Assembly (NCBI GenBank): GCA_003290165.1 | Contig: QNQO01000453.1 | Span: 620,001 to 684,000, forward strand | Direction: 5' to 3' | Source: Berberis thunbergii | Taxonomy: Eukaryota > Streptophyta > Magnoliopsida > Ranunculales > Berberidaceae | Length of the DNA stretch: 64,000 nucleotides | Part shown: positions 54,766 to 64,000 of the stretch, piece after piece | Layout: each line of letters begins with the position of its first letter | Numbering within the stretch: the stretch's first letter is position 1 | Made by a program: the position numbers and the translations under genes | Notes under the pieces: generated by a model | What the model saw: the letters and a program-made list of their open reading frames with translations, nothing else | What the model was told of the DNA's origin: nothing | Databases searched by the model: none

Positions 54766-57735
54766 GTTGACTCATAGCTTGCTTGTAAGGCTTAAATCTT
54801 TGATTTTCTTGATATCTCTATATCAATTATGAAGCGCATGCAATAAACTGGCTAGGTTCATTTCTTTTGTGAGACCATTTTTTCATTGATGGATTAGATG
54901 TGGACATTTAAGCATTCCCTTTATATCTTACCATGTCTCCATTTTGGATGTGTTATGGTGCACTTCCACATACTGATTTTGTAAACTTTATTAGCAGAAG
55001 CACCATTCATTAGCTAATATGAAATATCACAAGAAGTCATCCCCCCATTCATCAAGGATACATGCAATTGTGAAAGAAGAGATGCCTCGTTCATCACGAA
55101 AGGATGGAGCTATATAAAGTACTTATTTATCCCAACATTATTGGCTTAAAATATCTTTAGAAACCTTAATAACTGTTCTATATAACAATTACATAGAACA
55201 TAAATCACCAAGATAAGTTTGAATTCTTTCGTCCAATGGTTGGGACTTAAAAGTTGCCATGACATCTAATGCATGGGTTTCATTCTCATACCCAGCATTG
55301 GGATGGTAGTTATTTATTTATTTATTTCAGTTGTTTATGAAGGGTTAGGCATGTAATTATGGAATAATGAAAACTTAAAAATGGTCAAGAATACAATGAC
55401 TATATATTTATTGGCTTAATTAAGTTGTGAAGAGTTATGATGGGGTTTTAATATTAAAAAAAGGTAAACTTAATTTATTTAGTTTTCTATAAAATTTATA
55501 AAACTCGCTGTTAAAATTTATTGTGCCAAGGGCAAGATCAATATACTAGTTAAATAAAATATATTTGGTCAGTTGTATATATTTAAAATTAAAATAGTTC
55601 AAGAACATTGGAGTTATATAATGTATTTACACATAATGAACTTCAATGCTCCTAAATAACTTAAGGCCATCAAATTTATTAGAGATGGTTTGGCAGGGTT
55701 CATTAGCCAGAACAGTGAGAGTCCAAGCTCAGTCTGTCCAGTTTGACTGACCCGTGCTTGGTAAATAATGAATTTTTTCAATTCTCACGTGATTACAATT
55801 GTCCGAAAAATGAAGTTCAAAACTAATCTTTCAGTAACACAATGGAAAGAAAAAAAACCACATGAGTTGGAATCAGATTACTTTTTGAAACAGCAGATAT
55901 CTACTTTGTCAGCAATGCATTCTTTCTCAGTACTTAGACTTTAGGTACTCTTTCTCTCTCGTTTGAACTTATATATATATATATACATATATCAGATTTG
56001 CAACCCTCCAATCTCCTTTTTTTTTTTTTTTCTTGTTTTTGAACCTTCCAAATTCATCAAAATGCAACCTCTGTGGAACTGTTCCACCTTTTCTCCTTTC
56101 CTTGGACATTCTCTGTTATGCTTGTTCTTTACTTGATAGTTTAAATCACGTCAGTAATAGGTGAGTCAAAATGTTTTACTGAAAATTGCCAGTCTTCCTT
56201 AAAAGGGCATATAATTTCTGTCTATTTAGTTACATGCAGCCTACAAAATATACAATTCCAAGGCCAAATTTTTATGAAACCATTTCAAATGACTACTTTG
56301 ATGAAAACTGAAAGACTCAATCCCATAATACTTTTAGCTCTTAGAAAGTCCTATCCTGCTGAAAGGAAATCGCTTAATTGAATAGTTCTGAAGAAGTGCT
56401 TTGGCCTTAAGGATTACTTAATGCATTATAAAATTTCATAAATAAGACAATATTTATCAAAAGGCATATATATGGCGTAACTAAGGACTCTTCTGGTCTC
56501 TTTAGACGAGTCTAACTTACATATACATGTTAATTTAAACAAAAAGTAAGTTAACTAAAATATTATCTCATAACTAAAACAATGTTAAAATATAAAACAA
56601 TAAAGTTGCACACATCAATGATGAAGCATGGGAAAGACGTAATTCTTTGATGTTTAGTGCATTATGACTACGCCTTGCTTTGAAGCTCACCTCAAGGCTT
56701 AAACCACACGGCTTTCCAAAAGATGGATATATATATACACACACATGAAAAAGAAGAGAGACAATTTCTAACATTTGGGGTTGTTATCTCGTCGCTGAAA
56801 GTTTTTGTATGTTTAATACACTTTTCTCACTTCAGATGGTTCATGAGAAAGATAATCTTCAATTCCAGTTTGACTAGAATAGCAGTATAGAGCGTGTGCC
56901 TAACAGTCAATTGTATGCAAAGTTTTGGTGTTATATACCGGCCATTCGTGAATACCAAATTGGAAAATTATATATATTTATTTAAAATAAAAAAAGTCTA
57001 TGTCCTTTTTAAGATTACATTGTGTTGTTTATCCCATCTCAAAACACTTTTACTTTGGCCATGAAAAAATCAAATGGTGCCTTCTACTATCAATATAAAG
57101 ACAAAACTTGTGAGCCTGTAAATGTAAAGAGTGTCTGCAAACTTGGGTCTTTTCTTATTTAATAAATGTGTTCTGTTTCTAAGATAATTCTAGATGATTT
57201 GATTGCTCATGAAGGTATTTACATTGAGGACATGTCTACATTGAATAGGTGCATACTTGAAGGGTGGCATCTGGATGGATAACACTCCGCATGCCACAGC
57301 CAACAGTTGATTATGGGGCTAATTATCATTTTCGAGACTGGGTACACCCAGACTTACTCTGTAGGAATTAACTGTTGGTGTCAAGTTTCTTGAGGAATTT
57401 TGAAATTCACATTAAGATGGTTAACTGATAGCTTCTTGTCCAAGTTCATATTGTCTTGACCATGCGATTTACCTTTTTGTACTGTTCAACATTTTCTTGA
57501 TGAATGAGGTTCCCCTGCAATGAAGTTAATGCTTTAGTGCCTTATAGTACCATGCCATAACCAACATGAATAAGTCGTAGTAATTATGAGGATAACCTTG
57601 TGGGTTTGTTGTTGGAAATTATTGATGAAATTTTGGTCTTACAAAAGTGGAAAGGTCAGGTTATTGTTCATGCACGTGCTTTGAGTGATTCAAGAAATTT
57701 AATCAGTAGATATCTTCTGGGGGCCTAAATGTTTT
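54766..57735. other. No gene seen (AT-rich, intron-like)
   Basis: Long AT-rich noncoding DNA with (TA)n/(CA)n runs (55970-55990, 56730-56750). It could be intronic DNA of decayed MADS-box genes, but no further exon was recognised. Confidence 0.45.
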
Positions 57736-57737
57736 AC

Positions 57738-57835
57738 CTTTTTGTATGGACAGAACGCAAGCACATTTCGAGTTGGTGCTCTAGATTTTGTAGATCTTTG
57801 ACACTCAAATCTGAAAGCTCCTCTCCCTCAATCGC
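57738..57835 (-). pseudogene. MADS-box K-domain exon (well preserved)
   Basis: On the minus strand, between an acceptor CTGCAG and a donor GTAAAA, the 98-bp exon encodes AIEGEELSDLSVKDLQNLEH then QLEMCLRSVHTK. This is the third K-box exon of type II (MIKC) MADS-domain transcription factors, closest in wording to AGL17/ANR1-type proteins (GEELSGLSVKDLQNLENQLEMSLR). It forms a leucine-repeat helix used in dimerisation. Open reading frame and splice borders are intact, but I could not find the neighbouring exons, so a solitary fragment or a gene with large introns remain possible. Confidence 0.72.
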
Positions 57836-58430
57836 CTGCAGTTGTCAGCATGAAGAATATGAGTCTCTTTGCTTCAGTGAGCTCCTCTCTCACGGTTAAG
57901 ATGTAATATCTCGTTTCCTTTATGAAATATTTTCTCGTCTTTCTTAAAATTCACACACCACACATACAGAGACACACATATATATACCATGGCATTTTCC
58001 GTTTTTATTTTTTTATTTTTTTAATACTAACAGTTGTCTGGTTCATGTCTGTGTAAATATGGTGGTGAGGCTACAAGACATGTCTTTGCAAAGAGTTTAG
58101 TTATTTGACTGAAGGTATGGTTTGAGGCAAATGTTCAGAACTTTGATATTGTTTTATTTGGCTTGGTGAATAGATGGTGTATTCAGACTGTTTATTTAGA
58201 GATGATGAAGTTATAGGTTGAAAGATATGTGTCTCACTATGCAAGATACAGAGCTACATGTTGAACCAAGACTAAAAAAGACCATTTATTAAAAAGCACC
58301 CTTATTTAGTTAGTAAGAAAAACTTAATACACATTTTTGATTTATTGAATAATAATATATAGTCTCTCTTCTCTAAAGGACTTGCGTTTAAGGGGGTGTA
58401 GACTGTTACGCACAGTAGCATTACAAATAA
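57836..58430. other. No gene seen
   Basis: AT-rich noncoding DNA, possibly intronic relative to the K-box exon. Confidence 0.45.
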
Positions 58431-59094
58431 CAAATAACGAAATGCAAAATTACCAAACAAAGACAACTAATACCGGAGACAACAAGTTTAAGTGATTCAA
58501 CAAATTTGTGTAATCCATGGGGCGAAGAGAACTTCACTATTGAGATCAAAAATACAAATGGAGAGTCTCTTACACAACGTCAATGACCTTAAACATGCAC
58601 GTGCCTTAACAACACCATGCATATACGCGGATGCGTATATGACTTTTCTCTATCACATACACAAACACGAAGGGGAGAACCCTTACACTTGGAGAACATT
58701 CTCGATGATTCAGAAGGGGAAACCCCTTGATTTTTATTAGCATTCACTGGCGGTGGTAGAAGTTTCATGAAGCTTCCACCACCTTTATTCTTTTCTTACA
58801 AGCTTCCACCACCTTTATTCTTTTCTTACAGATGTTCTTCTCTGCCATCTTCAACAATATCGGCTGCAGATTCATCGAATTGTCGACCAGCCATCGATTC
58901 CAGCAGCTTCCATCAACACTGTCATCTATCTTCTTGCAGCTTCCCGCTGATCCAAACTGCTACCAACTTCTTGCAGCTTCCCGCTGATCCAACTGCTGCC
59001 AGCTTCCAGTAGGTTGTTGCCGGCATAAACTTGATGAAAACTTCTTCATATCTTAACCACCATGATTTATTGAATAATCTTTCTTCCACCTGTT
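58431..59094. other. Insertion-like DNA next to RLP remnant, with two short tandem duplications
   Basis: AGCTTCCACCACCTTTATTC plus TTTTCTTACA occurs twice in a row (58770-58830), and CTTCTTGCAGCTTCCCGCTG plus ATCCAA twice (58931-58992). The block resembles an LTR or transposon end and stops where RLP sequence (TTGGAGGGAGTCATCTTTG) begins. No gene. Confidence 0.5.
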
Positions 59095-59409
59095 GGAGGG
59101 AGTCATCTTTGAAACCCACTTATCCCGTCTCTTTAAATAAATAAATATTTCGTAAAATTCATTTTTCGAGAAATCATGTCACTTGCCTACACCTATCTTA
59201 TAACTCATTTAGATTGAATTTGAATTTTGATTGGATTCCTCATTTTCAATTTAAGAGTGCAGAATTTTGCTCGTATATTTGGCCCATGATTCCCTTCACT
59301 GTTCAAACACAAACATATCTCAACTTGACATATCTTATAATGAAATTAATGATACAATCTCCAGCTTGTTTTGGAACGTTTCTTCCAATATTTATGGAAA
59401 ACTTTCAAC

Positions 59410-60454
59410 CAAGGATGCACGGACACGTGTGTCGTGTCGGACACGAATACGATACGGCGACTCGGCAATTTCCAAAAAATTAGTACTTTGGCAACGCGTA
59501 AATTTTTATTTTTTATATAACTCAACCAAACTACATACTAACTGTTTGATTAAACATTTTTCAGTGAACAAACAATTTTCATGTTTGTATTGGTGCCTAC
59601 ATGCTAACTGGTTCTTATTCATTGACCGCAGAAAAACAAAATTGCATTTCTAGGAAACAAATCAACTCTATTGTTAGGGAAAACAGTAAAATTACCGTTT
59701 GATAAGGTGGGTTTACTATCACAAGGAGAACAATACAGGAAAATCAGATAAATCAACTCTACTGTTAGGGACGAAATAGTTCAGACAGATTGATATTCAC
59801 ACAAATCAATTCTACTGTTTATTGAGTTGAATACTGATTGATATTCATACAAATAAACTCAAGCTCAAGGGACGTCCATAAAGCTTAAGATCAAGCTTGA
59901 CGAAAGTGATTTCCAGAAAAATAAATGCAAAAGGGAAAAAGAAATTACCTGATATTGATGTCGACATCAAATCAAAGACGTTGAAATAGGTTAGTCCAAA
60001 GATCTGCCTCCCTCGATCTCTCTCTCACTTTGTCTCCCGCCCTTCTCTTTCTCACTTTGTCTCCTTCCTTCGATCTTCTCACTTTGTCTCATTCCCTCGA
60101 TCTCTCTCACTTTGTTGCATTCTTTCGATCTCTCTCTAAATGTGTATGAAAAAGGATGAAGAAAGGTGTAGAAACCTTGTCTCTGCTCTGTTTCCCATTT
60201 GGTTGAGAATGAGATGAGAACCCTAATCTCTGTTTCCCCCTTATGAGAATGAGATGAGAAGAAGCCCTAATGGGCTATTTGCACCCAAAAGAAAAGGAGA
60301 TGGAGCCGTGTCTAAACCGTGTCTGGGTCGTGTTCGGGCAGTCAGTGAGTCTGGACTGTTGACCATGTGTCAAATACGTGTCGGTTGTGTATCTGTGTCT
60401 GACACGTATTGGATTCTTGAAACATGGGTATTCCGAAGAGTCGGTGCATCTTTG
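59410..60454. mobile_element. hAT-like non-autonomous element 1, copy B
   Basis: Same insertion as 306-1345. Flanks CTTTCAAC (59402-59409) and CTTCCAAC (60455-60462), one mismatch. It keeps the subterminal GTGTGTCGTGTCGGACAC stretch deleted in copy A. Confidence 0.72.
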
Positions 60455-61047
60455 CTTCCAACTTTGTCTCTTACATTACTAACAAAGATATACTTCATTG
60501 ATCTTAGTTCTTATCTCCTCAAGGTCTCAATACCACGAATCTCTTCTGGTACAAAAACATTGATTCTATCCAACAACTCCTTTTCTGGACATCTTTCAGA
60601 TCTCTTGTCAAGTACCCAATTCTCTATCTGTTCTTGATCTATCCGAAAACGGATTGGTTCAAGATTGTTTGAATTATTGGCGATATGTGGTTTTTTAGCT
60701 TGAAGAAGAATACTTTTTTAGGGGAAATCTTGAACTCGATAGGTTACATGGACTCCCTGAGATCATTACATTTCAATGACAATAATTTTTCTGGAGTAAT
60801 ACCTTAGTCATAAAAAAACTGCACATCATTGCTAGTAATTGATGTTGGAGAAAACATTTTTTTTGGTGAGATTCCACCATGTATTGGAGCTAACCTAGCA
60901 CAGTTGATGATTTTTCGCTTACACTCAAGTGTATTCGCTATGAATATTCCTTCGCAATTGTGTCAAATCACAAACCTTCAAATCCTAGACCTTGCTCACA
61001 ATAATTTGCAAGGAATCATACCAAGATGCTTCATTAATATTACAGAG

Positions 61048-61143
61048 ATGTCTATCATAAAAAGCGATTTTACAATGGTTGATGTTATTAAAAAGATGTC
61101 TATCATAAAAAGCGATTTTACAATGGTTGATGTTTTAGAAGAC
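61048..61143 (+). repeat. 48-bp tandem duplication, copy B
   Basis: Units 61048-61095 and 61096-61143, as in copy A. Confidence 0.9.
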
Positions 61144-61326
61144 TAGACTATGGTTGTATAGAATGGGATGGAACTCGAAGACCAAGTTACTCTTATGTTA
61201 GTCACGATTATCGACCTTTCAAGTAATTATGTATCCAAACAAATCCCGAGAAAAATGATGAATCTTGTAGGATTATGTTCTTTGAAGTTGTCGAGAAATA
61301 ACTTGATTGGAAATATTCCTAGCAAT

Positions 61327-62565
61327 CTAGGATGCACGGACTCGGATACGCGTGTCGTGTCGGATACGGATACGACACAACGACTCGACAATTTTCAAAA
61401 AAATAGGACTCGGCGACACGGTCAAAGTCAAACTTATTTTTTTTAATATATTTTTTTGTAATTCATATGAACGTAAAATCATAAATAATACTATTGAACA
61501 ATCCAAACATATCAATAAAACATTCATTCATTTAAATTACAAATGCATCATAAAGTCAAGCTCAAGTCATACTCATAAAGCATAATCAACATAATTTCAT
61601 TAATTTGATAATGTAAAATGTAAATTGATAATTTCAATAACTCACCAGCGAGGCGGCTACACATCAGGTTCTAGGTATGTTCTATTATGTAGAGAATCAC
61701 TTTATGCAAACTGTCCTAAACCCGTTGAAAACTTGGCATACTGTGTAATAACCATTTTTTTTCTTCAATATTATGTAGGACTTTACGCACCCAAACGGCA
61801 TCAAAGTTTTGGAAGCCTTGCATTTTATAATAAAAAAAAGTTGTAAATGCTCTTTCGGGCCTATATCTGCAGTATTGGGCCGGATAGGACGAAACCGACC
61901 TCCTACGTGCATTGTTAAACCCGGATTCAACCAAATATGCCTAATCTTAAACCCACCCCCACCCCCACCCATTCTTCCCCAAATCCCGCATCAATTTTCC
62001 CTCTCCTCTGCAAAACTCTCTCACGTCACAAATGGCGAAAAAGCGAAAGGTAGACGACGAAGAGCCATCCAACCCGGATCCAACTCAAATGATTCCTCAT
62101 CCGACTCAGTCGAAGAACTCACAAAGATCCTCAAACCCTTCACGAAGGACCTACTCATCATCCTCCGCACGGTTGCTTCCAACGATCCCAAAACCCTCGA
62201 AGAGATCCACCGAGTCGCGGACCTCGAGCCCTCCCATCGGAAGCTCTTCGTCCATGGGCTCGGGTGGGAGACCACCACCGAAATCCTGAGCAAGTTCTTT
62301 GCACAGTTACGGGGAGATCAAACTTCTTAGGCTCTGATTCTCCCATGTTATCTCTGATTCTCTCTGATTCTAGGTTTTGGAATTGGGAGGATCGATCGAA
62401 GAGGATAAAATGGAGGTTATTTGCACCCCTTAATGCTACCATGTCTCTGGACCGTGTTCAAGACGAGTTGGTGCCACGCGTCAAATATGTGTCAGGCGCG
62501 TGTCCGTGTTCGACACGTATTTGACACTTGATACGAGGGGTTTTCAGAGAGTCGGTGTATTAGAG
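61327..62565. mobile_element. hAT-like non-autonomous element 2, copy B
   Basis: Same insertion as 2221-3450. Flanks CTAGCAAT (61319-61326) and CTAGCAAC (62566-62573), one mismatch. It carries the UBA2-like fragment. Confidence 0.77.
62032..62330 (+). pseudogene. UBA2-type RNA-binding protein fragment, copy B
   Basis: The start ATG and basic/acidic N-terminus MAKKRKVDDEEPSNPDP are kept, with an SV40-like KKRKV nuclear localisation motif. A 1-bp deletion near 62084 (GATCCAAC versus GATCCCAAC in copy A) moves the rest (SVEELTKILKPFTKDLLIIL, DPKTLEEIHRVADLEPSHRK, LFVHGLGWETTTEILSKFF) to another frame, ending at a stop (62328-62330). The two copies thus carry different frameshifts, so the captured fragment was probably open when the segment was duplicated. 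Confidence 0.78.
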
Positions 62566-63749
62566 CTAGCAACATTGGTAAGCTGTTTAAAATCTGTTGA
62601 CTTTTCAATAAACCGTCTTTTAGTTGGTCTTCCAATGAGTTTGGCGAATTTAAGGTTTTTGAGTAGCTTGGATTTGTCATTTAATGACTTTTTCTAGAAC
62701 AATACCACCGAGCACACAACTCCAAAGCTTTAATGTATCTTCATATATGGAGAATTCTGGGATCTGTGTTCCTCCACTTTCAGCCAATTGTATAACAAAT
62801 GAGACATCTTCTCAAGATCCTGATCATCATCATCATCCTACAAGAAATGAAGATGGAATAAATATTTCATGGTTTTATATCGGCATGGCAATGGGATACA
62901 TGTCATGATTTTGGGTAGTATGTGGTGTTCTTGTATTGCAACGATCTTGGAGGAATACTTATTTTCGTGTTGTCGAAGAAGTGCATGATTGGTTATATGT
63001 GGTTCTGATCACTGCTGCCAGAAAGTGGCAGAGCTAGGAAGTTTGGAAACTAGTTGATTCTCGGATATCCATCAAGGTACTCCTCTTTCTATATATAATA
63101 TCTTAGACATGGCATGATGTTAGCTTTCTTATGGTGAAACCAATTATTGTTAATGATTTTGTTTATACGGAAATCAATCAATATTTATGGCACCTCCTTT
63201 TATTTCCTCAGGTTACAGGAAACAAGAATTTGGCCCAGGTGAAACCCTTGAGCATGCTGACAAAGAAGTACTAAACATTGCAGGCACTGCTTCAGGTTGA
63301 GCAACAATATATTAGTTGAGTTTTAGTATTAGAATTTGTGATTAGGTTGCCTTGTATTCTGGACAAGCTTCCCCTTGTAACAGTTTTTTCTATTTACAGT
63401 TGTTAATATACTGATCGCAGTCTGCCTAACTCCCCTCCCCACCGGAGTGTTTCTCTACTGGAGATGATATATTATTCATTCTAGTAAAGCATTCATGAAG
63501 GAAGCATTTGTAATTTTTTTTTTCTTCTGTTTGGCAGTTTCGTGTTTGAATTAAGTGATCAAGCTGGACAAGAAATTCAATAAGCAGTATGAAGACAGTT
63601 TTAATTGACAAATCCCTGGTGCTCTCCAACACCTGGATCTTGGTGACAATATTGCCAATTTCGACTTATTCAAAAACACCCTCCATGGCCCATGAATGAA
63701 AGCCATCTCTAGTACTTTCTCAATGATGTGAGCTAGAGCGGGATCGTGA

Positions 63750-64000
63750 GTGGGTGCCTCTTATGTGAAGTTTGAAGCTGATCACATCCCCTTGTCTTCC
63801 ATTCCTTTGGTGATATTATTTATACTTCTTATTGCTCTAACTACTTTTCATGGCAGCTGCGACTTCTCCAAGCTAATGCGATTCTGCTCAAATTCTGTAC
63901 CATATTGCAAGACATTGGTGAATGCAAAGCCAGAATGCTGTAAAACTCAGATGGCCCAAGAAACTTTCGAAGAAGAGCATGAAGGACCGCGACGGTTGAA
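63750..64000 (+). pseudogene. Small secreted Cys-rich-like ORF (fragment), copy B
   Basis: Copy of 4618-4893. Here the frame extends further upstream (YVKFEADHIPLSSIPLVILF) because of about 30 bp kept in this copy, but it still has no clear ATG. It contains a 44-bp deletion near 63990 and then leaves the window. Confidence 0.3.

Larger units (their letters stand above)
59095..63300 (+). pseudogene. LRR receptor-like protein pseudogene, copy B
   Basis: Same remnant as copy A. It starts earlier in the family alignment (LEGVIFETHLSRLF, 59092-59140), where EIX-type proteins read LEGVISEAHF. LRR pieces run to 59409, 60455-61326 and 62566-63000. Recognisable text: LILSNNSFSGHLSDLL, LQILDLAHNNLQGIIP, LKLSRNNLIGNIPSN, and SLANLRFLSSLDLSFNDF. 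The transmembrane region stops at TGA (62904-62908). This copy keeps the downstream 11 bp absent from copy A. It is split by the same two hAT-like elements and is inactive. Confidence 0.85.
59105..64000 (+). repeat. Segmental duplication, copy B
   Basis: Direct copy of 1-4893; see copy A. Copy B has about 30 bp near 63732 (GCTAGAGCGGGATCGTGAGT) not in copy A. It lacks 44 bp within the small Cys-rich ORF (after 63990). It runs into the window edge, so the true right border is unknown. Confidence 0.93.

Noticed and set aside
62158..62442. Minus-strand ORF opposite the UBA2-like fragment
   Set aside because: The plus strand shows the recognisable RRM text; the minus frame is its shadow.
1..64000. 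Assembly artefact as the cause of the terminal duplication
   Set aside because: Several private indels and substitutions, and different frameshifts in the UBA2-like fragment, indicate two real loci, although haplotype duplication cannot be excluded here.

Overview
The window looks like nuclear DNA of a flowering plant, most likely a eudicot. It is AT-rich, has spliced gene fragments with GT/AG borders, and contains CACTA, hAT-like, MULE and LINE elements, a decayed 5S rRNA sequence, and remnants of LRR receptor-like proteins (RLPs) of the EIX/Cf type. I cannot name the species. I see no protein gene that is clearly intact; almost everything is a pseudogene, transposon or repeat.

Layout. (1) 1-4893 and 59105-64000 are two copies in direct orientation of one segment, about 59.1 kb apart. 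Each holds an RLP pseudogene split by the same two hAT-like elements, the second of which carries a piece of a UBA2-type RNA-binding protein gene. (2) 5-10 kb holds a small fold-back element, a 5S rRNA relic and decayed coiled-coil (retroelement-like) DNA with a ~500 bp internal duplication. (3) 10.2-11.3 kb is a ~70 bp minisatellite. (4) 11.4-13.1 kb and 16.0-17.0 kb are further RLP remnants, and between them one CACTA element is nested in another. (5) 17-24.6 kb has a palindromic hairpin, retroelement-like debris, a 5'-truncated LINE and a second CACTA of the same family; the LINE and CACTA sites both have an empty-site counterpart at 31 kb. (6) 24.9-27.6 kb and 50.6-52.5 kb are two copies of a dispersed repeat with GGGGGCATC-type arrays. 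(7) 28.1-30.5 kb is the best preserved RLP pseudogene.

(8) 33,327-40,959 is the most striking object: a 7.6 kb non-autonomous CACTA element. It carries, all on the minus strand, exon fragments of an unidentified gene, a plant 6-phosphofructo-2-kinase/fructose-2,6-bisphosphatase, an alliinase/TAR-type aminotransferase, a beta-galactosidase, most of a PP2C phosphatase and a TBL/GDS-type protein. (9) About 41.9-49.2 kb is a decayed MULE with a MURA-type transposase, an OTU-like cysteine protease region and an antisense plant mobile domain (PMD) fragment; its right end is tandemly duplicated. (10) 52.5-59 kb is mostly featureless but has two K-box exons of MADS-box type on opposite strands.

Together this reads as an old RLP cluster eroded by transposons, several of which have duplicated host exons. 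Identifications rest on reading motifs by eye; no database search was run.
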